A DNA stretch of 64,000 nucleotides from positions 1,363,001-1,427,000 of the forward strand of contig NC_132982.1 in NCBI RefSeq assembly GCF_047496725.1, given 5' to 3'. This document shows, piece after piece, positions 20,769-31,250 of the stretch. The position numbers and the translations under genes are program-made. The stretch is from Anoplolepis gracilipes. Lineage: Eukaryota > Arthropoda > Insecta > Hymenoptera > Formicidae. The notes beneath the pieces were generated by a model. That model ran no database searches and had not been told where the DNA came from. It saw nothing but the letters and a program-made list of their open reading frames with translations. Numbering within the stretch: position 1 is the stretch's first letter; each line of letters starts with the position of its first letter.

Positions 20769-21207
20769 TCTAGGGATAAAACAAAAAAATAACTGTAAAA
20801 TTTAAATTTAAATTGTGGGATGAGAAGCGATATGGAACGATTCGATGAGGTGAGAATAATTACCACGGTACGAAGTGATGTCTTCAGAATTCGTTTATTG
20901 TCTGCTTCGGACGATGCAAACAACGAAGCGCGTGCCTCCACTCCCTCTTACTCTTTTTTTTTTTAATATTTCGCTAATATTTAAATATTTAAATAGCAGG
21001 TGACTAACGAAATATGTACCAGTGAAATTAGCATTCACTCTCGTCTAATTGAGATAAGATCTATCGGAATAAATATCGATAAAATTTTCAGGGCGCCTTT
21101 AGGCGCCCTTCGTATCAGAAAGCTAAACTGCGAGCGCCTATAGGCGCTCTCAGTGTCACAAACGCAAAATTTCTAAGCACCTATAGGGACCCACAGTAGC
21201 CTAGGGG
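20769..21207 (-). promoter_or_regulatory. piggyBac 5' end with repeated palindromes
   Basis: Between the transposase ATG and the right TIR are two strong palindromes, GGGCGCCTTTAGGCGCCC (21091-21108) and GAGCGCCTATAGGCGCTC (21132-21149). A third degenerate copy (AGCACCTATAGGG, about 21176) follows; spacing is about 41-42 bp. They are probably transposase- or host-factor-binding subterminal repeats. The left end lacks them. Confidence 0.6.
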
Positions 21208-21441
21208 TTAATTAGAGCGGGGAGTTCTATTATCTCCGAATTGCACGCCTTTAGGAAGGGGTTCCTTAGCAACATGACCAAATATGGTTGCTATCCGAGT
21301 CCTAGTGCAGGCGAGGAAGTTCAAAGTCGAAATTCCTCGTTTGCTGGTTGTGCAGTTTTTGCAATATGCTTCCGGTCTTCAGGAACATTTCCCTGCTTTG
21401 CGGCCTTAAGCGCGCGCGTGGCTCACTGTGTCAGCGGCTCG

Positions 21442-23766
21442 ACGGTTATCGCGCTATCGCGGTGCATATTTAATGCACCTTGATTATTATGTTAAAGAAA
21501 TTTATTTTAACATATACATATATATATATTGTGACGTGGCCGCCACGACGGACGTCCACCTCGCTAAAAATTATCGCAAAGCTCGAACCAAGTATACGCG
21601 CCGGTCGAGTAATCGAGAGCCCTACCGCGATTCCCAAAGAGGCGAATGATTTCAATTATTAAAATTTAAAATTTACCGTTGTAATTGTATATTTTCCGGC
21701 CATAAATCATGGTGACAACGAGGGATTATGACGAGGAACATTACAAAGGAGACAATAGCTCAGGAATGCCGTAAACACGAGCGCGGCGACAACAAGGATC
21801 GGCCATCCTCGCGGAGCTTCGCGAACGTCCGAAGAATCGGTCCGGCAAAGCAGGACCGGCCGACAGCTAGGGACGAGAAAGGCGCCCCGACAGCGGACAG
21901 AAAAATTATGGCGACGCCCATGGAAGGGCTACGTCCGGGGAACCCGAGGGGACCTATCCGGACTACGTCGATCACCCCGCTGTCAAGAAAGAGAATCTCA
22001 CGAGGAAGCTAGCGGTGCGAAACCTATCCGCCAAAGGCCCGGGCGCCTGAGCGCGCGGTACGTCCGTGCACGAAATCAAATTTTGAGCACGCGAAGCAAA
22101 TTCCCCGCTCCTCGATAACGATAAAAGCGGTAGGGCGGCGGGGATAAATACGGATTCCTGAGAGCTTAGAGAGAGATTCGATTACGAGTCATTCACGTAC
22201 GATCTCGCGAAGCATCACGACGACTCTGGTTATCGCGGATACTCGGTGCGACACCCGCAAGGACGAAAATTGTGGACCACGTCGGAAAGAATTCACCGGT
22301 GAGGCTATCTTGCATCTTTGCGCATTATTGTCACGTGAATTACGCCAACATCGACACGATCCGCGTGGTCGACCCCTCTGACTCGGACGCGCCATCACAG
22401 GAAATTAGTGATTTCGTTTGGTGTTTTGGTCTTTGCGTTTCGGGATTGGAGAGCGACCGCAGTCAAGGGGCTCGAAAGGATCGTAAGGCGTTGGCTTACC
22501 TGGCGTTATTGTTCGTCTCTTCGCGAACCGATTGGTCGTGTCAAAAATTTACCTCGTTGTCGATCCGGTACGGTCTTAGTAAGTTGTCGCCGGGCGGAAT
22601 CGCCAGATTGCTCCCGAGAGTGCTGTCGTGTGCCTGCTCAGAAATTGTGGGATCTCAGTATTCGTATCAGCGGGTACGAAAGTGTGTGTAACCGCCTCCC
22701 GGGTGGAGGAGCGGCGCAGCTGGCGCATGTGGAAGCCTAACATGGACCGGGAAAGAACTAGTTTCCTCCTCCGCCAACGTAGGGTGAGTACCACTGAATT
22801 CTCGTGAGCGGACCACGCGATTCGCGTACGCCAAAAGGGGCCTCGATTCTCGACCACCAGTCTCGTCGCGGGTTTCACCTAGCGGTTCACTATAGCCAGG
22901 GCGAGTCGGCTGTCGGAGGCACGAGTTGTCGACGGTGTACCCGCCTCAATCATCTAGCTACGCCATTTCGTGAGCTTGCGAGTACGTCCTGGTAAACGGC
23001 GCGAAATTGTAGCGACGGCGATTCCTGTCTCGTATTGTTTTCTCACGTTCGCGACATTCGCGTCGATATTGTAAGCAATTGTCGTGTCTTAGATTATTGT
23101 CTTGTCACCAGTTTATCGACGTTTCCGCGACGGTAGGAATCATCGTCGCGTATCCCTCGCGGGGTACGTAATAACCCACGAAGTTTGTTAACGTCTATCG
23201 TTTCGTTTATACCGCCGATATCGAACGAGCATCACTAATGTATTTTATTTGACCCGCGACTTTCCAGGTCGTTCAATTGAATAAATTTGTCATTACATTC
23301 TGTCATTTTTATCCTGTTAATTGGGTGTTCTTTTTGAGCCAGGGGTTTCCCCTACTCGCAGCCTAATAAGCCTTTGGACCTCCTTCGGAAACAGTACCTC
23401 TCATAAGCGACCCTCCCCTTTACCGTTAGGCGAGCTAGCCCGTTGTGACGGGCGGAGAAATAACCGGCTAACCTTTAGCGGTTTTCGCGCATTTTTGCAA
23501 CTTGGCGCGTGAAAGACCGCGCCTGGCGCCCAGGGTATATTTCGCGTATCGTCTCCTGCCCGCCACGTCACCCCGCCTTTCGCCCCTTTCGCCTCCCTTT
23601 TTCTGAACGGCGATTTACCGGCCACCCCGCTCTCCTGTTCGCCGTCCTTCCCTTTCCACCCGACGGGAAAAATCGTCGCAATATATATATGTATATGTTA
23701 AAATAAATTTCTTTAACATAATAATAAAGGCGCATCAGGTATGCACCGCGATAGCGCGATAACCGT
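21442..23766. repeat. Palindrome (about 87-bp arms) split by a solo LTR
   Basis: The left arm 21442-21529 (ACGGTTATCGCGCTATCGCG ... CATATACATATATATATAT) is the reverse complement, with few mismatches, of the right arm 23681-23766. The LTR sits exactly in the AT-rich centre. Without it this is a hairpin of about 175 bp, probably the tip-to-tip remnant of a MITE. Confidence 0.85.
21530..23680 (+). mobile_element. Solo LTR, 2,151 bp, TSD ATAT
   Basis: Starts TGTGACGTGGCC, ends AAATCGTCGCA, and is flanked by ATAT on both sides. Both ends are independently fixed by the palindrome it interrupts. AATAAA lies at 23280-23285, leaving a U5-like segment of about 400 bp that matches 1-402. The ORFs across 21728-22995 have no recognisable domains and are GC-rich shadows. 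The long LTR and 4-bp TSD fit Gypsy-type elements. No primer-binding site or coding region remains. Confidence 0.85.
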
Positions 23767-23802
23767 AATAATGTGTTATAGCTCCGAAGCTATACGTTAC
23801 TA

Positions 23803-23826
23803 ATATATATATATATATATATATAT
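23803..23826. repeat. AT microsatellite
   Basis: Alternating AT run directly before an LTR start at 23827. Confidence 0.9.
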
Positions 23827-24046
23827 TGTTACGTCCCTGGTTCGGCATCCGCTGAATGTTTTCGTTGGAGGATTGTTTATTGACAACCGTTTGGTTTTGT
23901 CTTTCGGTGATATATTTAAAAAAAAAAGATTGATTTGGGTTGAGCCGTTGACGTGCGCGGATGTGCTGAATCTTTTGGCTTTGCATGCATACGTTTTTGT
24001 ATTTAATTTGTGCATTGTATTAGATCGTGGTATTAAGGATTATTTC
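23827..24046 (+). mobile_element. 5' fragment of a TGTTACGTCC-family LTR
   Basis: Begins TGTTACGTCCCTGGTTCGGC right after an AT repeat, matching the start of the solo LTR at 41053 (TGTTACGTCCCTGCTTGGCG). No matching end (GACGTAACA) follows; the sequence runs into the Harbinger fragment. It is therefore a truncated LTR start. Confidence 0.6.
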
Positions 24047-24223
24047 TTAAGCTGCGTCTACACTATATAACAAAACACTGTTATATAACAAATTTGTTTT
24101 TATCTTTGTTGTACAACTTGTTATATAATTTGTTATTGGATTATACTATTGTTGTAAAAATAATTTTATGTAACAAGTTGTAAAACATTTTTCAGTTTAG
24201 TATTTACGTCTCAGTATTTGATA

Positions 24224-24691
24224 ATGGCGTCAAACGTAGAGGATACAATTCTCGCAGCAGCAAGTTGTGTAATTTTGGCTAGACAACATATTAGGACTAA
24301 ACGACGAATCTGGATGCGGCCATCATTAAAAGCTCGAGAAAAATATAGTGTTACAACTCTTCTAACAGATCTTGAAAGAGATGACAGAGATCTATTGACG
24401 GGAGAAATTCGATGTGACGGTAGTTTCAAAAACTTTGCTAGGATGACAAGTTCTGATTTTGAATATCTCATAAACAAAATCGGCCACAAGATAGGTAGAA
24501 AGGACACAGCATTTCGAGATGCAATACCAGTAAAAGAAAGACTAGCAGTTAGATTTACATTAAGGTTTTTAGCTAGTGGAGATTCATACCAAAGTTTAAG
24601 TTTTTTGTCCAAAATATCTAAGCAGAGTATTTCAAACATTGTGCCAGAAGTATGCGAAGCTATCATTGACTTTTTGAAGGATCAAATCAAA
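24224..24691 (+). pseudogene. Harbinger (HARBI1-like) transposase, exon 1
   Basis: 156 codons from the ATG at 24224 to a clean splice donor (AAA|GTAAGT). Blocks ARMTSSDFEYLINKIGHKIG, DAIPVKERLAVRFTLRFLAS, GDSYQSLSFLSKISKQSISN and IVPEVCEAIIDFLKD are diagnostic for the N-terminal helical domain of HARBI1-type transposases. This exon is fully open, with no stops, unlike most remnants in the window. The phase-0 junction joins directly to exon 2 at 25400. It lacks the DDE residues, which should lie downstream. Confidence 0.9.
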
Positions 24692-24862
24692 GTAAGTACA
24701 AGACAATCTTTTTAAATTATTTTATTTAGATATTATTTAGATAAACTATTTTATTTAATAACAATAGAATGACTTAACTCTATTTTATTCAGATTGATAG
24801 ATATAAAATAAACTTATAAATAATAGTAAGTCAATATAATGTCTTATAAATCAAAGTAAGTT

Positions 24863-25327
24863 TTATAAATTCATTAAAACGTTTTCAAATTTAACGTTAT
24901 TTTCATCATTTTCTGTACTCCATGAATGGTTTGAGGGAACTGATGTAGCATTAAATGAGATAGGTGTCGATGTACCAGAGAATGTAGCTGGACTAGATGT
25001 GTTATTTGATGCTTGCTCGTCATTTATCTCAGCTTGATAGAGAAATCTACTTATCTCAAATTTTGTGTGGCTTTGAATTGATCTACTCTTTAGATTTCGC
25101 AAAGAATTCGCAACATGTTCCCCAAACACATCAAACTCATCTCGTTTCTTCACGTTACTTGATAGCTGTTTCATTACTGCATACGTTTCTTCAGACATCT
25201 CGTTTACTTTTCTCTTGGTGCTTTTAACTTTAGATTTGTGAGGAATGCTTTTGTATACAGTTTTTTGTTGACAGCTTTCTGTATCATCTTGCACTTGATG
25301 TAACTCATTTAATAATTATCCATCATT
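24863..25327 (-). pseudogene. BESS-like C-terminal exon of a transposon accessory protein
   Basis: The minus-strand frame 25294-24863 (143 residues) includes a basic stretch (HKSKVKSTKRK) and then DEFDVFGEHVANSLRNLKSR followed by FEISRFLYQAEI. This helix pattern (FG.yVa..Lr.l.....i...I...i) is typical of BESS-like or C-terminal interaction motifs in insect MADF/THAP transposon proteins. Upstream, a possible acceptor (TTTGTTTTTAG, exon from 25327) leads in with one stop. It lies entirely inside the Harbinger intron, antisense to it. It may belong to the same minus-strand gene as the THAP fragment at 25629-25775. Confidence 0.55.
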
Positions 25328-25399
25328 CTAAAAACAAATGAAAATAAGTATATTTTTAAAACAACTATATTTTTAAAATAAATCAAATTCTTTTTTCAG

Positions 25400-25470
25400 G
25401 TGCCTAATTCTCAAGAAGAATGGCTAGCAGTTGCAAGTGATTTTATATTTGCAATTAGCATCCCACATTT
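25400..25470 (+). pseudogene. Harbinger transposase, start of exon 2 (truncated)
   Basis: After an acceptor TTCTTTTTTCAG (ending 25399), the frame continues VPNSQEEWLAVASDFIFAIS, then IPHFW. This matches the family pattern (LP.s..EW..va..F...w.fPh..Ga.DGKH). It breaks just before the GA.DGKH block with the first catalytic Asp. The exact phase continuity shows the intron is real. Confidence 0.75.
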
Positions 25471-25628
25471 CTGGCGCAAAATGAATCTATATGATAATAA
25501 TAGTTTTATTATATACTTCAATCATAATTGTAAAAAAACATAAATTTTACAAAGTCTATTATTAGATTAATTATAATTAACATTGTAATTATTATTTTAT
25601 TATAATAAAGTAATACATGATTACTAAC

Positions 25629-25775
25629 CTCGCAAAGACAAGAATTGTTTGTTGGGGTTCCAATTATTTAAAACATTTGGTGCCCAGCTCAACGTACGGT
25701 ATTTTTAGGAAATATCTTCATAATATATTCTTTAACTGAAGAATTATTACAAAATGGAGCTGCACATCCACCCAT
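25629..25775 (-). pseudogene. THAP zinc-finger domain fragment
   Basis: From the minus-strand ATG at 25775: MGGCAAPFCNNSSVKEYIMK, then IFPKN. After a frameshift comes LSWAPNVLNNWNPNKQF, and after another, SCLCE up to a splice-donor-like GAG|GTTAGT at 25629. C-A-A-P-x-C near the start, F-P after about 20 residues, and W-x-P-N-K are the THAP (C2CH) consensus; the final His would be in a following exon. Two frameshifts make it dead. It probably formed the DNA-binding part of a protein with the exon at 24863-25327. Confidence 0.7.
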
Positions 25776-25879
25776 GTTTTAAATTATGTATGTACTTATT
25801 TTATTACCGGTTCTCTATGTCGTCATGCGTGAGGTGTAAGCACTCAGAAAAGGTTAAGGTTAAAAAGAGAGAGAGAGAT

Positions 25880-26932
25880 AAATAGTGAATGTATAACTTT
25901 CTCTCTCGCAAAATTTTGTCCAGATCACTTTATGGCGAGACTCTTATTATAGGATTTCTAGGCAGTTCAGGACCGACCAGTCGTTCGGCGCATTTGCGCC
26001 ACCAAACAAACTAAAAATAAGTTACGTTGTCTAGCAACAACCGCGACTCCATTCTGCGGCTACAAGGCACGAATGGGAGGCACCGGCCCAGCGCCGGGTA
26101 TATAATCTGGCTCGGCCAGCGCATCGACACCAGTCCCGATTCCGATCCTCGGGATACCAGAACCTCCGAATGCTCTCGAAGGCAGACAGCGAGCCCGAAT
26201 ATCCTATCCTACACTGGGTCTTGGGAACGAGAACTCTCATTCTCTGCCGTAAGCTTCCGGTGATCCGTCCATTTGTTTCAACGAGCGCTTTTGTTAAATA
26301 CCAGATAGCCGGTCTTGGGGGTGAGTGTTCTCACCCTCCGCCGAACGCATTCGGTGATCGATTCGTCCAGAAGTCGCGAGCGCTTTTGTGCCTCTGCTCA
26401 CCGCAACTCACAGGGAGAGGACTCCCTGCTTAGCTCTGATGCACGAGTGCTCTCGTGACAACGAGCCGTAACGGCCTGAGGAAGTGCTCTTCCTCGGGCT
26501 TCCTCACAAGGCTGCTGACTTTCGGTAACCACCGCCAGCCTACAGGCTACCGTTGCCCCTCCGGAGACCTTAGAGTTAAGCTTGTGTTCGTTCCTCTAGC
26601 ATAAGTCAGTGTTGTGCACGTCTGCTTAGGGTCTTAGAGTAAAGGTTGTGAGTGTCCTAGGCTAAGACCGTTTCCGCATGCGCTTGGGCACCCGACCGCC
26701 GCTAATGATACCGTACTTGTAAATGTCCGGTACTTGCGCTTGCGCCAGTAAATATCTGCGACCGCTGCTACCCACGCCTTGTAAATAGTATCACCTGTAT
26801 GAACAAATAAACCAGTTGTAAGATCAATCTGTGTGGTTAGTGTGAATCTGAATCTCCCCTCTCCCGAACTCTGGAACCGGCGAGCTAATCTGTGGCAGTC
26901 GGGAAAAGTGCATCGTTACAACATAAAATTTC
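25880..26932 (+). mobile_element. LTR-like GC-rich unit, boundaries uncertain
   Basis: A GC-rich block with TATATAA (26099-26105) in a strong promoter context (GCGCCGGG before, GCTCGGCC after) and AATAAA (26806-26811). It ends about CATCGTTACA at 26932. Promoter followed by a polyadenylation signal in about 1 kb is LTR-like and resembles 801-1843 in layout. I could not pair the ends or find a TSD, so it may be a 5'-truncated LTR. ORFs at 26027-26433 are shadows. Confidence 0.5.
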
Positions 26933-26934
26933 AA

Positions 26935-28295
26935 ACTTATTACATATAGATATCACATTCAGTCTAATAAGTGACGCATACAAATATTGTAATTGACATG
27001 TTTATGCAGTAATTAGTGACAATAAGAACCAAAATAATAACATACAAAATTTTATTTTGTTGCAGCTGTAACAATGTCATAATTGCAATAAAATATTCAG
27101 AAATATTATAAATATTATAATTATAATTTTATCTTTCAGATAAGAATATAATAAAGAAATAATATTTATATTATGCTTGTTATTCGACTTTTGTTGTAAT
27201 TATTATTTACTGCAAAAGCTTATTAGTAGTATCAATTGTGACAATTTGGTGCACTCCTTATTGTTTATTGTATCAAAATTTAACTGTTTTGCAATCAACA
27301 AAAATGAAATCTTATTAAATATTATATTAATATTTTTTTTTTAATTTAGGCTAATGCTAAATGTTTTCGATTGTCACGGCAAAGCAATGGGCGAGAGTCA
27401 ACGCTTATTACGGCACAAAATTGTCCTTTTTTTTGTATTCCTTTATTAAATTTATAAAACTCAATAATTCACTGACAAATAAACAAATAAACAAATAATG
27501 AACAAGTTTTACAATTGAGTAATCGCGAGAGTCGCGCGTCGGAAGCGATGATGGTAGTAATGCGAGAAACAGCGGTTGATCGCAAAGCGGTGCGTTTGAC
27601 ATGGCGATAGTGCGCGTACTTTAAACAGATCAGCAGTGTTGCAAGATATGCTGGTAAAGCAGTTTATTAGTTAGCAAAAGCTCTCGAATCTTTAGTCAGC
27701 GTCGCTTTATAGATTTGACACTTGGTGCGCTGGCCAATTATTTTAAAAGTATCGAGACAATGCCAGAGTGTTGGTTTTTATTGGCTGCCGAAGGGTTGTG
27801 ACGCGTGCTACGCAAATTTGCCCTGCGCGAAAGCCGACTCGGCGTTTGCCAGTATTCCCGATCACGTTACGAAGTCGCGCATGCTCGATGAAAATTGAAG
27901 CGGTTACGTACCGGCTGTAATTGTTTATGTTTGCGGTGATTGCTAGAGTGTCGTTAGCGCCAGAAAAAGTTGTTTGTTTCTTTAATTTTGAAACTTGTTT
28001 GTGAGATTTGTTTGGCTTTTGTGATCGAGAACTTTCTTGCTGGCTTGAAGGACACTCTAACAATTAAAATCGTATAACGACAAATTTAATTTGAAGGAAA
28101 TGGATTTTTGCGAAATAGCATGCAATTTGTTGTGCAAGTTTTCGTATTTCCAACACTAAATATATAAACATGTATGATATTACTATTATATTTTATAAAT
28201 AAATACATTTATAAAAAAACTGTAAATTCTATTCTGTACACTAGAATGACATATATTATTTTTTCGAGAATAGAATTCAGTTTTTGTAAAAATCA
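26935..28295. other. Unassigned DNA with a GC-richer patch at 27520-28070
   Basis: 26935-27350 is plain AT-rich. The patch at 27520-28070 has two modest minus-strand frames (28063-27743 and 27602-27408) without recognisable domains. On the minus strand it has a TATAAAG (about 27706) ahead of the second frame, so it could be an old promoter or LTR; no ends were found. Confidence 0.35.
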
Positions 28296-28297
28296 TA

Positions 28298-28853
28298 CAC
28301 CGAAAAAATTGTATTCTCTATTTTAGAAGAATTCCTTCTAAAGCTTTCCTCCAATAAAATATTCTAAAAAATTCAGAATATTCACCTCTAATGATCTTTT
28401 GTTAAGAATAGTATATGAAATAAAGAAAATATTCTTAAATTGTGTCATACAAATCCTATTTGCGATTACACCACTAGAGGGCATAACGGTATATTTTTCC
28501 CGTAGATAGAAAAACCTTTCGCAAGATATAAGAACCCCAATCCAAGAGAGCTCAGTATCGGGGCTCTTAGCCCTGAAGATGCAAACTGCAATGTTTGTGA
28601 AACGTCATTGAATGCATTACGCTGTTCAATCACGCGGCATTCATCCGGAAGTCCCCAGTTAGACAATTCTAATGGAAAGCCTCAAGATTAGAAGTGTATA
28701 TATATTCTTACATATTAAGAATATCTAATACTTTTCTATTTTTTAGAGGATTTCTGGGTTTAGTTAAGAAAATCCTCTTGGCGCTTATTTTAGAGGAAGA
28801 TATTCTAAAAATAAATGGTATATTCTTAAAATGAGAATATGATTTTTTCGGTG
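28298..28853. mobile_element. mariner-like MITE with an internal hammerhead-like insert
   Basis: Ends CACCGAAAAAATTGTATTCT and its inverted counterpart AGAATATGATTTTTTCGGTG, flanked by TA (28296-28297, 28854-28855), as for Tc1/mariner-type MITEs. The inner region repeats ATTCTTAAA/AGAATATTC words in inverted orientation. The central 28445-28690 is compositionally different and carries a CTGAAGA-hairpin-GAAACGTC motif, so it is probably a separate nested retroelement end. Confidence 0.8.
28573..28606 (+). ncRNA. Hammerhead-like core (Penelope-type end)
   Basis: CTGAAGA, a hairpin (CAAAC-TGCAAT-GTTTG) and GAAAC in the order of a hammerhead core (CUGANGA, stem II, GAAA), followed by GTC. Stem I/III partners were not verified. 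Penelope-like elements are known to carry minimal hammerheads in their terminal repeats. Confidence 0.4.
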
Positions 28854-28855
28854 TA

Positions 28856-29150
28856 GTTTCAGTCTTTTTCGATGTAACAGTTATTATCATTAGTATCATT
28901 CACAGCCTCTAGAATATATAAATCTTCTTCAACTTGTTTTTCTTTTTCATTTTCTCATCTAAATATATTGAATAATTAAACCTTTCCAACATTTTTTGTG
29001 TGCAAACAAAATTTTTACAACAATAGTTGTTTGCATAAAAAATGAGATTTAATAATTAATAATTAATTTAACATTTCATTATTTATTCTATTCCTCACTT
29101 TGTTTTCTGTTGCATTCTTAACATTAAATATTCGTTCAACTTAAAAATTT
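28856..29150. other. AT-rich spacer
   Basis: No feature seen. Confidence 0.5.
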
Positions 29151-29156
29151 TAATGC

Positions 29157-29636
29157 CTATCTTGCTATTGTGTTAAAGGCTAAGGAACCACCAGAAACTG
29201 TAAGTATCGACAAGTACATCACCTTCATATAAAACATTCCAATCAACATGGGTTTAATATATAATAATAAGTTATATTCAGTTTCTGCAGTAGCTAAATC
29301 TTTTTCACTAATAAGAACGTTTATTAATGGAAAATCAGAAAATTTTAGTCTAGTAATGTTGGAAAGGCACACTTTTGGACTTAAAGATTGCATATTTTTA
29401 AATAAATCAACATCAAGAGATAATCTTTGCGCCAATTCTTTTAATAACTGTTTTAGATAATCACCAATTTGTTGTTCCAAAGTATTAATATCTTTACTTA
29501 ATAAAGTTACCTTTTTCCTGTGGAAGTACTTATAATATTCAATTCCAAAATCAATATTATTTGCTTCCTTATATGCAAGATCATTGTTAATATTTTTTAT
29601 AATATCATTAATAGTAATAGTAAATGCAGGTTTCAA
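29157..29636 (-). pseudogene. hAT-like transposase, C-terminal remnant
   Basis: A 159-residue frame with YKYFHRKKVTLLSKDINTLE, LKQLLKELAQRLSLDVDLFK and NMQSLSPKVCLSN, then SEKDLATAETEYNLLLYI. This run (helical linker, KNMSLFSPE.CLS-like block, dATAE.Ey) resembles the region before the C-terminal dimerisation domain in hAT superfamily transposases of the type found at 38.6 and 39.4 kb. The end (SGGSLAFNTIAR, stop) does not match the expected SNA..ERvFS, so a frameshift likely occurs near 29230. Assignment is by pattern memory; moderate to low confidence. Confidence 0.42.
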
Positions 29637-29895
29637 AATTTTTCAAGAAAGAAAGAAGACAAGTCCTTTTATATCCTCCATTGCACTTCCAATTTCAACA
29701 TAATTTAATTGAAAAATGCAATTTACCTTATTTACTTTATTAAGAATTGGCTTAAGAATAATTAAATATAAGTAATTAGACTAAAATAACTTAACAATTT
29801 TTTAAGGCTCTTAATATTGATAAATAAAATAAAATAGACATAAGAAGGCAATAAAGAGCCGACATTTGGCACGCTCATGGGCTCTCCATTACGAT

Positions 29896-30227
29896 GTTGT
29901 TCTCGGAGCCGCTTTTTCTCGCGCATGCGCATTGAATGTGGCTTCAGTAATGTATATAACTTATAAGAAAAAGGTAGTTTTTACCATTTAGTTAAAGATT
30001 CATATAAATTTCACGCTTTGCACCGAAAAATTTTCACTTAATACATCAACAATTAACACATTAACTTTATTTTCACTTTCCACGTCTTATTTCTGGCATC
30101 ACCGACTTAGCCTAATCACTCCGGATCCCGCCAAGACTTGCACCCATTTGTAATCATAACATATACATTACTGGATATCTTTATATTGCGCCGCGCATGC
30201 GCGAGAAAAAGCGGCCCCGAGAACAAT
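29896..30227. repeat. Inverted repeat pair with 35-bp arms
   Basis: GTTGTTCTCGGAGCCGCTTT (29896) pairs with AAAGCGGCCCCGAGAACAAT (30227 end) and continues through TTCTCGCGCATGCGC. The 260-bp middle is AT-rich and non-coding. It could be a MITE inserted in, or part of, the Penelope-like 5' region. Confidence 0.8.
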
Positions 30228-30259
30228 ACTGTTCCATTATCTCCGATTATCGCAGATAC

Positions 30260-31250
30260 TCTTCAAGATTTAAAAACCAGAAGATCACGACTTTACCTGT
30301 GATTCTTCTATTTTATTTTAAATATGTTGACAATATTGTGTTAGCGGTCCCTCCCTCAATTTTAGATATTATTTTGAACACTTTTAATTTCTTCCATCCA
30401 AAATTACAGTTCACCATTGAGGAGGGGTGCAACAATTAATTGAATTTTCTTGACATCAAAACTATTGTAAAAATGAATTTATTGAATTTAACTGGTTTTA
30501 TAAGCCGACGTTTTCGGGAAGATATCTGCATTTTAAGTCGCGACATCCTCTTAACTACAAAAGAGGCATCATTATTGGATTGATAGATAGAGTTTTTAAA
30601 TTTTCTCATCCAAGATTTCATCAAATGAATTTTGAATTGATGATTAACATTCTTTTAAATAATGGATATCCGCTCTCTTTCATTTTTCAAACTATCAATG
30701 AACGGTTAAAGAAATTGTTTTCCCGAACAACAAATGAGCATACTGATAATTTGGCAGCCATTAAGAAGTGATAAAAACAAAAATGAAAAGAAGGTTTCAT
30801 ATTTCAATGTTCCATATATTAAAAATATCCAAACGATTTCGATATTATGTTAGAGATTTAGATGTAAGACTGTCTTATACGGGAATTAGCAATTTACACC
30901 GGTTCATCAAAGTAGGTAAGGATAATTTACATAAGTTTTCTCGCAGCAACGTAGTATACAAAATTAATTGTATGGATTGCAATGCATCTTACGTGGGACA
31001 AACCGGACGCTTTTTAAAAACGAGAATTAAAGAACATAAAAAAGCCACACGTCAGTCATTGCTGATCACAGAGCTTTAAATCATAATTTTGATTTTGATA
31101 ACGTTGAGATTTTGAATGAGAAGCTGTTTTTGGAAAAAGACTGATATCGGAGATGATTCACATAAAACACCAAAAGAACGCTTTAAACCTCCATAGCGAG
31201 ACTATGAAATTGAATAATGCTTGCCTACCTATTATTGAGAATTTATCTAA
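30260..31250 (+). pseudogene. Penelope-like reverse transcriptase and GIY-YIG endonuclease
   Basis: RT blocks: FKYVDNIVLAVPPSILD (catalytic YVDD is YVDN here, 30323-30334), HPKLQFTIEEG, then after frameshifts FYKPTFSGRYLHFKSRHP (about 30483-30537) and GLIDRVFKFSHPRFHQMNFE plus INILLNNGYPLSFIFQTINE (30580-30720). The next frame (30768-31079) leads to NVVYKINCMDCNASYVGQTG and RFLKTRIKEHKK, the GIY-YIG-type endonuclease of Penelope-like elements. The C-terminus continues in shifted frames to LNNACLPIIENLSKL (about 31255). RT followed by GIY-YIG is unique to this class. Four or more frameshifts make it dead. Confidence 0.9.

Larger units (their letters stand above)
13492..21207 (-). mobile_element. 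piggyBac element with TTAA TSD, interrupted by a LINE
   Basis: Left end TTAA|CCCCTTGACTACGG (TSD 13488-13491) and right end GTAGCCTAGGGG|TTAA (TSD 21208-21211). The ends are imperfect inverted repeats with the TTAA specificity of piggyBac. The transposase is encoded on the minus strand (20768 towards 13729) and is split by LINE C (14055-19444). Without that insert the element would be about 2.3 kb, a normal size. Near the right (5') end there are repeated GCGCCTATAGGCGC-type palindromes (21091-21190). The element looks recently active: one continuous frame with only two stops before the insertion point. Confidence 0.92.
24047..25475 (+). mobile_element. PIF/Harbinger element fragment
   Basis: Starts near TTAAGCTGCGTCTACACT (about 24046), a plausible terminal repeat beside a TAA target, and carries a transposase in two exons (24224-24691 and 25400-about 25470). 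The coding part stops before the catalytic centre and no right terminal repeat with AGTGTAGACGC was found, so the right side is lost or rearranged. Opposite-strand coding remnants (24863-25327 and 25629-25775) are interleaved with it. Confidence 0.7.

Noticed and set aside
25880..26932. Assigning exact LTR boundaries and a TSD
   Set aside because: Several start positions were tried (25889, 26027, 25818) and none gave matching flanks.
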